12,312 nt of DNA. Source: Candidatus Cloacimonadota bacterium (GTDB lineage: Bacteria; Cloacimonadota; Cloacimonadia; Cloacimonadales; WRIO01). The stretch is taken from contig JALNXV010000073.1 in the NCBI GenBank assembly GCA_023230175.1, positions 1-12,312 of the forward strand, given 5' to 3'. This document shows, piece by piece, positions 1 to 7,139 of the stretch (positions are counted from its first letter, which is position 1; every line of letters starts with the position of its first letter). The notes under the pieces were generated by a model. That model saw only the letters and a list, made by a program, of their open reading frames with translations, had not been told where the DNA came from and did no database searches. Made by a program: the position numbers and the translations under genes.

Positions 1-101
1 ATTTACTTTTATTTTCATGTAATCCAAACTAAATACTTCGATTAATTTGTCAATATTTTTTACAAAATATCTTAACTTCACTTAGTCTTATAGTAAAATC
101 A
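1..101. other. 3' flank of chaperone operon, no firm feature
   Basis: This is non-coding sequence downstream of the last operon gene. I see no convincing hairpin terminator here. On the minus strand a TTGACA box sits at 49-54, without a good -10 at the right distance. An ATG at 16-18 opens a frame that leaves the window after six codons (MKIKVN), with only a weak GGA upstream. It could be the first codons of a further minus-strand gene, but the evidence is too thin to call it. Confidence 0.35.
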
Positions 102-992
102 TCATTTTTTTAGTTTTAATCTATAATACTTTACCATTTTTTCAGGTTGATAAGATCGCTTTGCTTGCCTAATACCAAGATCACCAATATCTTGTTCTCT
201 ATTAATATATTTAGCTTTATCTTTTAAATATTGTGCTGTTTCTTGGTTCACTAACTGAGCTGAACCTTTAATCATAGGGTTAAATTTCTCAAAATGGACA
301 GTGTACATATCTTCAGTCTGAGGGCTAAAAATTGCATAACTAACTATCTTGTTATTAACATATATCTTAATACCTTCAGCAGGTAAGTATCTCCAATTTT
401 TTATTATATTTTCTATTGCAATAAATTCAATATCCAGATAATCATCTTCCCTATTTTGTATTTCTTTCCATTTATATGAAAAATCGAGTATTTCTTTGAA
501 ATCACTTTCATCTATACTTTTTATATGATAATCAGGATATTCTCTTTTAAACTGTGAAATAAGATTTTTCTTCTTTGCTAATTTTTTACCTGATAGATTA
601 ATTAATTTATCTGTTAAATACACATAATCATTCCAATCTTCATCATTAATAATTTCAAAATATTCGTCTAATCCTATAGTCTTATCAATATAATCTTCCG
701 GGACTACCATAATCTCTACATTATTATGAATCTCTTTACAACATTGATTTAGCTCCATTAATTCTTTAGCAGTAAAATATTCACCTATAGGAAATAATAA
801 ATAACTATAATACGGATTAAACAATACTAATCTGTCCATAACAATTGCATATTCAAGTTTGTAGTACATACCCCAACATATAAGATTACAAATATTAAAA
901 TCACAATTTTCAGAAGGATATAGACGTAAATACTTACTTATTATATCTATATCGTTCAGAGTAACTATTTTTAAAGTTTTTTCAAATTTCAT
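102..992 (-). CDS. DUF2156 / phosphatidylglycerol lysyltransferase C-terminal-like protein
   Basis: This 296-residue protein resembles the DUF2156 (LPG_synthase_C, PF09924) family, a double GNAT-like fold. The same fold forms the soluble catalytic half of MprF, which moves aminoacyl groups from tRNA to phosphatidylglycerol. Family-like stretches include F-x-I-C-N-L-x-C-W at 32-40, a lysine-rich segment at 122-148 (DYVYLTDKL then SGKKLAKKKN), and a C-terminal block at 263-290 with INREQDIG and RQAKRSYQPEKMVKYY. No membrane segments are seen, so it is the stand-alone soluble type whose substrate is not established; aminoacyl or acyl transfer is only an inference from the fold. The start codon overlaps the stop of the GNAT gene by 4 nt (ATGA at 989-992), so translation is probably coupled; the upstream AAAGAAAG is a poor Shine-Dalgarno. 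It is the last gene of the hrcA-grpE-dnaK-dnaJ transcript visible here. Confidence 0.8.
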   Translation of the reverse strand: MKFEKTLKIVTLNDIDIISKYLRLYPSENCDFNICNLICWGMYYKLEYAIVMDRLVLFNPYYSYLLFPIGEYFTAKELMELNQCCKEIHNNVEIMVVPEDYIDKTIGLDEYFEIINDEDWNDYVYLTDKLINLSGKKLAKKKNLISQFKREYPDYHIKSIDESDFKEILDFSYKWKEIQNREDDYLDIEFIAIENIIKNWRYLPAEGIKIYVNNKIVSYAIFSPQTEDMYTVHFEKFNPMIKGSAQLVNQETAQYLKDKAKYINREQDIGDLGIRQAKRSYQPEKMVKYYRLKLKK

Positions 993-1420
993 AATTTACT
1001 TTCTTTTAATAAAAACGGTACATAATCTACCATAGTTGAAAATCCATATCGTTTATAAAAATTTACAGCTTTAGGTTCACTAATTAAACCAATCCAAGAA
1101 ATTTTATTTGTCTTCAAATACTCAATTATCGTATCCATAATCTTAATACCTATTCCTTGACTTCTGAAGTCGCTATGTACAGCTACATCTTGTATATAAG
1201 CATCAGAAACACCATCACTTATCGCTCTTCCCATACCAATAATTCTTGTCTTATACTTTACGATTACAAAACAAAAAGAGCCTTTGATTATCTTATTTAA
1301 AAACTCAGGATCTTGATTATCATTCTCTTCTTCCCACCATCCTGCATCTTTATACAGTTCAACTAATTGACTCGTATTTGCTGATTTTACAACACTAATC
1401 TTAAGTTCATCTTTTATCAT
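989..1420 (-). CDS. GNAT family N-acetyltransferase
   Basis: This is a 143-residue Gcn5-related acetyltransferase that should transfer acetyl from acetyl-CoA to an amine on an unknown substrate. The core shows the strand DVAVHSDF followed by the acetyl-CoA pyrophosphate loop RSQGIG (86-91, the R/Q-x-x-G-x-G/A motif). It then has the helix IKIMDTIIEYL and the C-terminal AVNFYKRYGF block (118-127) typical of small GNATs. I place the start at 1420 and not at the in-frame ATG at 1450. A full AAGGAGGT Shine-Dalgarno (1425-1432) lies 4 nt before the 1420 ATG, whereas the longer start would overlap rsmE and lacks a ribosome site. The rsmE stop TAA (1431-1433) is part of this Shine-Dalgarno, giving a 10-nt gap. 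Its stop overlaps the next start by 4 nt. Substrate (small molecule, peptide or protein N-terminus) cannot be told from sequence. Confidence 0.88.
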   Translation of the reverse strand: MIKDELKISVVKSANTSQLVELYKDAGWWEEENDNQDPEFLNKIIKGSFCFVIVKYKTRIIGMGRAISDGVSDAYIQDVAVHSDFRSQGIGIKIMDTIIEYLKTNKISWIGLISEPKAVNFYKRYGFSTMVDYVPFLLKESKL

Positions 1421-1424
1421 ATCT

Positions 1425-1432
1425 ACCTCCTT
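1425..1432 (-). promoter_or_regulatory. Shine-Dalgarno deciding the GNAT start
   Basis: AAGGAGGT on the minus strand, 4 nt upstream of the ATG at 1418-1420, is the strongest ribosome site in the operon. It overlaps the rsmE stop codon. It sits inside the reading frame of the alternative ATG at 1450 and so argues against that longer start. Confidence 0.85.
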
Positions 1433-2165
1433 AAAACCAGTATTTGTCATTCTTCAAATATGCAAATACTAATTGAGAAATTGCTGAAATTGCAGCTGTT
1501 TCAGCCCTTAATATATGATTTCCAATACTTACTTGTTTAATATTTAACTCGTAAAATAACTCAAATTCTTCATCACTAAAACCTCCCTCAGGACCTATAA
1601 CCATACAAAAATCATTCTCTTGATTTTCAGATAATAACTCTGATAAAAATAATTCATTTTCTCTTTCTGATGCAATAATCGGAATATACCCCTTAGCAAT
1701 TATTTTTGATAATGTAACATCTAAATTACTAACATTATTTATATCAGGTAAATATGGATTATCACATTGCTTAATAGCACTTATTGCAATTTTTTCAAAT
1801 TTCTCATTAGTTGTCTCTTTTGATTGCCTTACAGAATATCTTGTTTGCATTGGGAAAAACTCATTTACTCCTAATTCTGTCAACTTTTCAATAACAAGTA
1901 AATCATTTTTATTCTTTAATAATGAAAAAGCACAAGCTATCTTACGAGCTGACTTTTTTTTATACTCTACATTCTTAATATTTAATCTTAAATATTTCTT
2001 ATTAATGTTTGTAATTTCAGCAGTTGCATATAACCCAAAGCCATTGACTATGTTTATCAAATCTCCATCTTTATGTCTAAAAACTCGATGTATATGATGA
2101 AATTCTTCCTCATATACATCAATAACTTTATCAGTCTGAGTAAAATTTACATAAAATGAAGGCAT
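1431..2165 (-). CDS. rsmE: 16S rRNA (uracil1498-N3)-methyltransferase RsmE
   Basis: This 244-residue protein is a full-length SPOUT-class methyltransferase. RsmE uses S-adenosylmethionine to methylate N3 of U1498 in helix 44 of 16S rRNA, acting on the 30S subunit as a dimer. Visible hallmarks are an N-terminal PUA-like domain (about 1-70, starting MPSFYV with HHIHRVFRHKDGD), IEKLTELGV at 92-100, and the SAM-binding trefoil-knot motifs IGPEGGFS at 190-197 and IGNHILRAETAAI at 214-226. The start is contiguous with the dnaJ stop (zero spacing). The nearest AAGGA is 13 nt upstream, so translation is probably coupled to dnaJ. In Bacillus and many other bacteria rsmE follows dnaJ with prmA between them; here prmA is absent from that position. 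Confidence 0.95.
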   Translation of the reverse strand: MPSFYVNFTQTDKVIDVYEEEFHHIHRVFRHKDGDLINIVNGFGLYATAEITNINKKYLRLNIKNVEYKKKSARKIACAFSLLKNKNDLLVIEKLTELGVNEFFPMQTRYSVRQSKETTNEKFEKIAISAIKQCDNPYLPDINNVSNLDVTLSKIIAKGYIPIIASERENELFLSELLSENQENDFCMVIGPEGGFSDEEFELFYELNIKQVSIGNHILRAETAAISAISQLVFAYLKNDKYWF

Positions 2166-3317
2166 TTATCTAAACATATCCTTAAATTTATCAAAAAAAC
2201 TCTTTTCCATTTTTAAGTCGCGCTTATCATCAAAAACCTTAAACTGTTCTAGAATTCTTACTTCTTCCTGACTTAAATTAGTTGGAGTTACTATATTTAC
2301 TTGAACAAATAAATCTCCCATTAAAGAAGAATTGACTTGAGGTAATCCTTGATTATTTAACTTAAAGACTTTACCGGATTGAGTTCCGGCAGGGATTTTA
2401 ATCTTTATCTTTTTATTAATAACCGGCACAATTATTTCTGAGCCTAAGGCTGCTTGAGTAAAAGTTATCGGAAATTCACGATATAAATTAGCACCTTCCC
2501 TCTTTAAATATTCATCTTCTTTTTCGTGAATATGAACTAAAATATCACCTCTAATTCCACCACGAGGTGCTACATTTCCTTCTCCTCTTAACCTTATGTA
2601 CTGACCTTCAGAAACTCCGGCAGGAATATTAACATTAATATTCTTACTTTGAGGAGTTCTTCCTTCACCTTTACAGACCGAACATTTATTTTCTATTATT
2701 TTTCCTTCACCCTTACAACTTGGACAAGTTACTATTGTTTGAACATGTCCAAATAAAGACTGTCTAACTTGTCTTACCTGACCCTGCCCTCCACATTGAG
2801 TACAAGTCTTTGTTTTACCGTCTTGCGAACCGGTGCCATTGCAAGCTTGACAAGTATCCTTAATATTTATTTTAACGGTCTTAGAAACTCCTTCAGCAAT
2901 CTCTTTCAATGATAAAGACATCTCGATTCTTAAATCTTCACCTTTCATCTGTCCGGGATTATGACGACTTCGTCTCGAACCACCACCGCCAAAAAAAGCT
3001 TCAAATATCGAATCAAATCCTCCAAATATATCAGAAAAATCTCCTTGATGTGTGAAATCATTCCAAGAAAAGCCACCGTTACCAAAAGCTCCTTCAAGTC
3101 CTGCATGACCATATTGATCATATCTCGCTCTTTTATCTTTATCGCTAAGAACTTCGTATGCTTCACAAGCTTCTTTGAATTTTTCTTCTGCTTCTTTATT
3201 ATCTTTATTTTTATCAGGATGATATTTCATTGCAAGTTTTCTATATGCTCTTTTTATTGTATCATCATCAGAGTTTTTTTCAACTCCTAATACTTCATAA
3301 TAATCTCTTTTAGCCAT
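2166..3317 (-). CDS. dnaJ: chaperone protein DnaJ (Hsp40)
   Basis: This is a 383-residue class I J-protein, the co-chaperone that delivers unfolded clients to DnaK and stimulates its ATPase in the cytoplasm. The J domain occupies about 5-70 with the invariant HPD at 33-35. A Gly/Phe-rich linker follows at about 73-113 ([17 protein letters not shown]). The zinc-binding region carries four CxxCxGxG repeats at 156-163, 172-179, 198-205 and 212-219, binding two Zn ions. The C-terminal peptide-binding beta domains then run to residue 383. Length and order match the family, with no key residue missing. AGAGGT at 3322-3327 lies a few bases before the ATG. It is separated from dnaK by 93 nt containing two hairpins, the only large gap in the operon, and abuts rsmE directly. 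Confidence 0.98.
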   Translation of the reverse strand: MAKRDYYEVLGVEKNSDDDTIKRAYRKLAMKYHPDKNKDNKEAEEKFKEACEAYEVLSDKDKRARYDQYGHAGLEGAFGNGGFSWNDFTHQGDFSDIFGGFDSIFEAFFGGGGSRRSRHNPGQMKGEDLRIEMSLSLKEIAEGVSKTVKINIKDTCQACNGTGSQDGKTKTCTQCGGQGQVRQVRQSLFGHVQTIVTCPSCKGEGKIIENKCSVCKGEGRTPQSKNINVNIPAGVSEGQYIRLRGEGNVAPRGGIRGDILVHIHEKEDEYLKREGANLYREFPITFTQAALGSEIIVPVINKKIKIKIPAGTQSGKVFKLNNQGLPQVNSSLMGDLFVQVNIVTPTNLSQEEVRILEQFKVFDDKRDLKMEKSFFDKFKDMFR

Positions 3318-3325
3318 TTTTACCT

Positions 3326-3358
3326 CTATATATTATTTATTCTAATTAAAAACTTCAT
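3326..3358 (-). CDS. possible 10-codon leader mini-ORF before dnaJ
   Basis: On the transcript strand an AAGGA (3364-3368) lies 5 nt before an ATG (3356-3358). This opens a 10-codon frame reading [10 protein letters not shown], stopped by TAG at 3326-3328. The stop abuts the GAGGT Shine-Dalgarno of dnaJ. Ribosomes translating it would open the second hairpin (3335-3381) and terminate on the dnaJ ribosome site, which could couple or meter DnaJ synthesis. The spacing of Shine-Dalgarno, start and stop is seen in the sequence; the function is inference. In DNA this AT-rich such a short frame can arise by chance. Confidence 0.3.
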   Translation of the reverse strand: MKFLIRINNI

Positions 3359-3381
3359 CCAAATCCTTAATTAGAATAAAT
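3335..3381 (-). repeat. 15-bp perfect inverted repeat in dnaK-dnaJ gap
   Basis: Arms 3335-3349 and 3367-3381 are perfect reverse complements (arm ATTTATTCTAATTAA on the plus strand) around a 17-nt loop. The stem is nearly all A/T. The loop contains the ATG of the possible mini-ORF, and one arm ends close to the dnaJ ribosome site. It directly abuts the GC-rich hairpin at 3381-3402, so in RNA the two could stack. Confidence 0.75.
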
Positions 3382-3402
3382 TGCCCTGCAAAAGCAGGGC
3401 AA
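3381..3402 (-). terminator. GC-rich hairpin between dnaK and dnaJ (attenuator or processing site)
   Basis: A 9-bp perfect stem (TTGCCCTGC / GCAGGGCAA) with a 4-nt loop starts 9 nt after the dnaK stop. On the transcript it is followed by TTTATTCTAATT, a U-rich but not pure U tract. It could act as a partial terminator that lowers dnaJ and downstream expression, or as a stability element protecting the dnaK message 3' end. It is unlikely to be a full terminator because dnaJ has no evident promoter of its own in the gap. Confidence 0.65.
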
Positions 3403-3410
3403 TAGATATA

Positions 3411-5372
3411 TTACTTATCATCAACAACTTCGTAATCAGCGTCAATTGGTTCATCATTTTTTTGATTTGTTTCTTGTTCAGTTTGTTGTGCACCGGCAGC
3501 ATTAGCAAAATCTTCAGGATTAACACCGGCTCCACCTTGAGCTGCTTGTTGTTCTTGCATATTTTTATAAATTATCTCACCAAGTTTTTGAGCCTTTTTT
3601 GAAAGGGTTTCTATTGCTGTATTATATTCAGCAGCAGTAGTAGATTTCTCTAAACTCTCCTTAGCTTCCTTGATGGCTTCTTCAATTTGAGCTTTTTCTT
3701 CTTCGCTTAATTTATCACCATACTCAGTTAAGCTCTTTTCTGTTGAGAAAATCACACTATCTAATTCATTTTTCTTGGTAATAGATTCTTTTCTTTCGTT
3801 ATCTTCAGTAGCATGAGCTTCAGCTTCTTTAACCATTCTATTAATTTCTTCTTCACTTAATGAACCTGGTCTTTCAATCCGTATAGACTGCTCTTTACCG
3901 GTTCCTTTATCTTTTGCATATACGTGCAGAATACCATTAGCATCAATATCAAAAGTAACTTCAATTTGAGGCATACCTCTTGGTGCAGGTGGAATACCAA
4001 CCAAATCAAAACGACCAAGTTGTCTATTGTCTTGAGCCATTGGTCTTTCACCTTGAAGAACATTAATAGTAACAGCACTTTGATTATCTGCAGCAGTAGA
4101 AAATACTTGTGATTTCTTAGTTGGTATTGTTGTATTTCTTTCAATAATAGGTGTTCTAACTCCTCCAAGAGTTTCAATACCCAGTGTTAATGGAGTAACA
4201 TCTAATAATAAGATATCCTGAACACTTTCATCTCCACCCAAAATACCACCTTGAACTGCTGCTCCAATTGCAACCACTTCATCCGGATTCATAGAATGAT
4301 TAGCCTTTTTACCAAAATATTTCTCTACAGCTTCTTGAACAGCAGGGATTCTTGTACTACCACCTACAAGTAATACTTCGTCAATATCAGAAGCACTTAA
4401 TTTAGCATCTGTTAAAGCTTTTTTACAAGGGTCAATACTTCTTTCAACAAGTTTAGCTGTCAATCTATTAAATTCTGACAATGTTAAATCATAATTCAAA
4501 TGTTTAGGGCCGGAAGCATTTGCTGTTATAAAAGGCAAGTTGATATTAGTAGTCTGAGTTCCTGATAATTCTATTTTAGCTTTTTCAGCAGCTTCTTTTA
4601 ACCTTTGCATTGCCATTGCATCTTTACCTAAATCAATATCTTCATCTTTTTTGAATTTATCTATCATCCAGTCCATAACTACTTTATCAAAATCATCTCC
4701 ACCAAGATGAGTATCACCATTAGTTGACAACACTTCAACTACACCATCAGCTACTTCGAGTATTGAGATATCAAAAGTACCACCACCTAAGTCATAAACA
4801 GCTACCTTTTCAGCTTTAGCTTTCTTATTTTGTAAACCGTAAGCAAGAGCTGCAGCAGTTGGTTCATTAATAATTCTTTTAACTTCAAGGCCGGCAATCT
4901 TACCTGCGTCTTTTGTAGCTTGTCTTTGAGAGTCATTAAAGTATGCAGGAACAGTTATAACTGCTTCGGTAACAGTAGTTCCGAGATATGATTCAGCTGT
5001 TTCTTTCATTCTCTTTAAGACCATAGCTGACAATTCTTGAGGAGTAAAATCTTTATTCTCTGCATCAATATGAACCATTACTTCTCCGTTTGGAGCAGCT
5101 TTAACTTGATATCCTACTATACGAGTTTCATCTTGAACTTCGTTAATATTTCTTCCGACAAATCTCTTGATAGAATATACAGTATTTTTATGATTTGTAA
5201 TCAGTTGTCTTTTAGCTACTTGACCGATTAATCTTTCACCTTTAGCAAAACCAATAACTGAGGGAGTAGTTCTTGCTCCTTCAGCATTTTGTATTACTAT
5301 TGGTTTTCCACCTTCCATTACAGAAACACATGAATTTGTTGTTCCTAAATCGATTCCAATTATTTTTCCCAT
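3411..5372 (-). CDS. dnaK: molecular chaperone DnaK (Hsp70)
   Basis: This 653-residue Hsp70 binds exposed hydrophobic peptides in an ATP-dependent cycle with DnaJ and GrpE in the cytoplasm. The nucleotide-binding domain begins [11 protein letters not shown] (4-14). The second phosphate motif DLGGGTFD falls at 194-201, which places the Thr at 199, the same number as the E. coli autophosphorylation site. It also contains [12 protein letters not shown] and the hydrophobic linker [14 protein letters not shown] that leads to the substrate-binding domain and helical lid. The first quadrant carries the extra segment characteristic of the Gram-negative type of Hsp70 (around [20 protein letters not shown]). 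The Q/A-rich tail ends in [10 protein letters not shown], the usual bacterial C-terminus. GGAGG at 5378-5382 lies 5 nt before the ATG; the gap to grpE is 13 nt. Confidence 0.99.
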   Translation of the reverse strand: MGKIIGIDLGTTNSCVSVMEGGKPIVIQNAEGARTTPSVIGFAKGERLIGQVAKRQLITNHKNTVYSIKRFVGRNINEVQDETRIVGYQVKAAPNGEVMVHIDAENKDFTPQELSAMVLKRMKETAESYLGTTVTEAVITVPAYFNDSQRQATKDAGKIAGLEVKRIINEPTAAALAYGLQNKKAKAEKVAVYDLGGGTFDISILEVADGVVEVLSTNGDTHLGGDDFDKVVMDWMIDKFKKDEDIDLGKDAMAMQRLKEAAEKAKIELSGTQTTNINLPFITANASGPKHLNYDLTLSEFNRLTAKLVERSIDPCKKALTDAKLSASDIDEVLLVGGSTRIPAVQEAVEKYFGKKANHSMNPDEVVAIGAAVQGGILGGDESVQDILLLDVTPLTLGIETLGGVRTPIIERNTTIPTKKSQVFSTAADNQSAVTINVLQGERPMAQDNRQLGRFDLVGIPPAPRGMPQIEVTFDIDANGILHVYAKDKGTGKEQSIRIERPGSLSEEEINRMVKEAEAHATEDNERKESITKKNELDSVIFSTEKSLTEYGDKLSEEEKAQIEEAIKEAKESLEKSTTAAEYNTAIETLSKKAQKLGEIIYKNMQEQQAAQGGAGVNPEDFANAAGAQQTEQETNQKNDEPIDADYEVVDDK

Positions 5373-5377
5373 GGATT

Positions 5378-5382
5378 CCTCC
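5378..5382 (-). promoter_or_regulatory. dnaK Shine-Dalgarno
   Basis: GGAGG, 5 nt upstream of the dnaK ATG in the 13-nt grpE-dnaK gap. It is stronger than those of grpE, dnaJ and rsmE, which suits the high stoichiometry expected for DnaK. Confidence 0.8.
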
Positions 5383-5385
5383 TAT

Positions 5386-5979
5386 TTAATTATTTTCTTT
5401 ATTTTGTTCTGGTTTTAATCCGTTTGAAACAGCGACTCGGCTATGTTTAACGATTTTCTCTCCAATTTTATATCCATTTTGTATAACAGCAACAATTATA
5501 TTTTCTTCTTCTTCAGAAGGAATTGATGATATTGCATCATGGATATTTGGATCAAACTCTTGCCCTAAGGCTTCAATTTTTTCTACATTATTTCTTTTTA
5601 GAAGATTATTAAACTGTTGATATATCATTTCAACACCTTTTTTATAAGATTCAAAATTATTTGCATTGATATCTGTAGATAATGCTCTTTCGAAATTATC
5701 TAATATCTCGCATAGGTCTAATATGATTTTTTCATTAGCATATTTTATCCAGTCTTGTTTTTCTTTTAAGGTATTTTTTCGAAAATTATCAAAACTTGCT
5801 AATTCTCTTAACCATTTATCCTTAAACTCATCACGCTCTTTAGTAATAATATCAAGTTCACTTTCAATATCTTCTTCTGAATCAGTTGCTTCTAACTCTG
5901 TAACTTCTTCAGTTTCAACATTAGATTCTTCTTTACTAAGTTCATCAGCAATCTTTTGATTAATATTATCTTTTCCCAT
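5386..5979 (-). CDS. grpE: nucleotide exchange factor GrpE
   Basis: This 197-residue protein is the DnaK exchange factor that promotes ADP and substrate release; it works as a dimer and often serves as a thermosensor. It has an acidic, low-complexity N-terminus (about 15-45), and then a long charged coiled-coil helix including LRELASFDNFRKNTLKEKQD. The helical bundle NFERAL and a C-terminal beta domain follow, the latter with the signature EFDPNIHDAIS, NGYKIGEKIVKHSRVAVSNG. I prefer the ATG at 5979. An AAGGA (5990-5994) precedes it by 10 nt and overlaps the hrcA stop, leaving a 7-nt gap. An in-frame ATG at 6009 would add ten residues (MKKTKKDKII), overlap hrcA by 23 nt and have no good ribosome site nearby; it cannot be excluded. 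The residues in the conserved core are intact. Confidence 0.95.
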   Translation of the reverse strand: MGKDNINQKIADELSKEESNVETEEVTELEATDSEEDIESELDIITKERDEFKDKWLRELASFDNFRKNTLKEKQDWIKYANEKIILDLCEILDNFERALSTDINANNFESYKKGVEMIYQQFNNLLKRNNVEKIEALGQEFDPNIHDAISSIPSEEEENIIVAVIQNGYKIGEKIVKHSRVAVSNGLKPEQNKENN

Positions 5980-5986
5980 TATAATT

Positions 5987-7054
5987 TTATCCTTTTTTGT
6001 TTTTTTCATTTCTTAATACCATCATACCTTTCTTAGTAGTTTGAGTTATTGTTTTAGCAATATCTCTAACCATAGGGATTAAATTTTTATAGTCCATTCG
6101 AGAAGGCCCGATAACGCCAAGAAATCCCGGTATTTCAAATATCTCGTATTTCGAATACATCATTGAAAACTCAGACCACTCAGGATTACCAAAATCTTCA
6201 CCTAAGATTACGTGCCAATCTTTTCCGGAAAGATTTTTTTGCATTATGTTGACCAGCATATCTTGTCTTTGCATAAGATTTAAAAATATCATTATCAGAT
6301 TTTTAGTATCAAATTCAGGTTGTTCTAAAAATTCAACATTACTATCAAAATGGATAAAGTAATTATTTAGTTCAAACAATGCGTAGTAAAATTCTTTTAA
6401 AAACAAAGTTAGCAACTTATTATCCTCAATCCATTTCTCTGACATTTCTTCAAGGTATTTATGTTGAATATCATAGATTCTTAATCCGGAAAGTTCTTCA
6501 TTAACATATCTTACAGCTACTTTTAACTGTTGTTCAGTAATCTCAAAATCAGGTTTTACAACAACAGTTTTATCCATTCCTGAAGCAAGACTAACAACGA
6601 AAAGTAATTTATCATTAGCAATCTTAAAAACATCTAATTTCAATAAAGTATCATAAGAAATTTCAGGTTCAGCAACGAAAGTCAATAAATCGGTTTCTTT
6701 TGCAAGAAGTTGTTTAATATAATGCAATGATAATGGTATATCACGATAGTTATTAACTAAGAGAGTTTTAAGAAAATCTAATTTTTCATAGCTAAGATTA
6801 GTTACATCTTTTTTTATTAAATCTAAATATGTTCTATATCCGGAAACAGTTGGTATTCTTCCGGCAGAAGTATGAGGTTGATAAATCAATCCTTTTTGTT
6901 CAAGCTTAAACAATTCACTTCTTACTGTTGCAGAACTAACATCAACTAAATGATCTTCACACAAAATCCTTGAAGATACAGGCATTTTAGTCTTAATATA
7001 CTCTTCGATTAAGCTTTTTAGTATTTTTTGTTCTCTTAATTCTACATTTTTCAT
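5987..7054 (-). CDS. hrcA: heat-inducible transcription repressor HrcA
   Basis: This 355-residue protein is a full-length HrcA, the dimeric repressor that binds CIRCE operators and is kept active by GroEL, so heat stress releases the operon. The N-terminal winged helix contains PVSSRILCEDH, SSATVRSELFKLEQKGLI (40-57, recognition helix) and the wing HTSAGRIPTVSGYRTYLD (61-78), which are the most conserved parts of the family. The remainder forms the dimerisation domain. It ends with a basic tail (NEKNKKG). It is the first gene of its operon and is preceded by two CIRCE-like sites and a TTGACA promoter, so it is autoregulated. The GGAG ribosome site lies inside the proximal CIRCE. Confidence 0.97.
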   Translation of the reverse strand: MKNVELREQKILKSLIEEYIKTKMPVSSRILCEDHLVDVSSATVRSELFKLEQKGLIYQPHTSAGRIPTVSGYRTYLDLIKKDVTNLSYEKLDFLKTLLVNNYRDIPLSLHYIKQLLAKETDLLTFVAEPEISYDTLLKLDVFKIANDKLLFVVSLASGMDKTVVVKPDFEITEQQLKVAVRYVNEELSGLRIYDIQHKYLEEMSEKWIEDNKLLTLFLKEFYYALFELNNYFIHFDSNVEFLEQPEFDTKNLIMIFLNLMQRQDMLVNIMQKNLSGKDWHVILGEDFGNPEWSEFSMMYSKYEIFEIPGFLGVIGPSRMDYKNLIPMVRDIAKTITQTTKKGMMVLRNEKNKKG

Positions 7055-7055
7055 T

Positions 7056-7082
7056 TTAGCACTCCATTATCTTATTTGCTAA
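7056..7082 (-). promoter_or_regulatory. CIRCE-like operator 1 (proximal, in hrcA leader)
   Basis: Reads TTAGCACTC-N9-ATTTGCTAA on the plus strand. The left half is identical to the CIRCE consensus (9/9) and the right half matches 6/9 of GAGTGCTAA, with the canonical 9-nt spacer. It starts 1 nt before the hrcA start codon and lies in the 5' untranslated leader, just after the predicted transcription start. HrcA bound here would block promoter escape or elongation. The perfect half also holds the hrcA ribosome site. Confidence 0.85.
7062..7065 (-). promoter_or_regulatory. hrcA Shine-Dalgarno inside CIRCE 1
   Basis: GGAG lies 7 nt before the hrcA ATG; three of its four bases belong to the perfect CIRCE half GAGTGCTAA. 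Operator and ribosome site are therefore the same bases. Confidence 0.7.
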
Positions 7083-7091
7083 TATAATGAC

Positions 7092-7119
7092 AATATAATA
7101 TTTTTTCAAAAATTGTCAA
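7092..7119 (-). promoter_or_regulatory. sigma70-like promoter of the hrcA-dnaK operon
   Basis: Minus-strand -35 TTGACA at 7114-7119 (6/6), 16-nt spacer, -10 TATATT at 7092-7097 (5/6). Transcription should start near 7085, giving a leader of about 30 nt. The -35 box lies within the degenerate half of CIRCE 2 and CIRCE 1 begins just downstream of the start point, so both operators can occlude it. Confidence 0.75.
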
Positions 7120-7139
7120 TCTAAATCTTAGAGTGCTAA
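7113..7139 (-). promoter_or_regulatory. CIRCE-like operator 2 (distal, overlaps -35)
   Basis: Reads TTGTCAATC-N9-GAGTGCTAA on the plus strand. The right half is identical to consensus (9/9) and the left half matches 6/9, with the 9-nt spacer kept. The bases that depart from consensus include part of the TTGACA -35 box on the opposite strand. Its centre is 57 bp from that of CIRCE 1. Confidence 0.8.

Noticed and set aside
1..18. Start of another minus-strand gene (MKIKVN...)
   Set aside because: Only six codons are visible, with a weak ribosome site and no convincing promoter.
3857..4177. Second minus-strand frame inside dnaK and a similar one inside dnaJ (2945-3166)
   Set aside because: They are shifted frames within dnaK and dnaJ, Leu-rich and without family resemblance.
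2961..5231. Plus-strand open frames across dnaJ and dnaK (2961-3290, 3381-3602, 3924-4112, 5037-5231)
   Set aside because: They lie antisense to intact, highly conserved chaperone genes, lack ribosome sites and have low-complexity F/S/I-rich translations typical of shadow frames.
5666..5959. Plus-strand Ser-rich frame of 97 codons opposite grpE
   Set aside because: It is antisense to the conserved grpE; the Ser runs simply mirror the Glu/Asp-rich codons of the acidic tail.
7056..7139. One CIRCE with its two perfect halves split by 66 nt
   Set aside because: HrcA sites have a 9-nt spacer. Each perfect half has its own 6/9 partner at exactly that spacing, so two separate operators explain the bases better.
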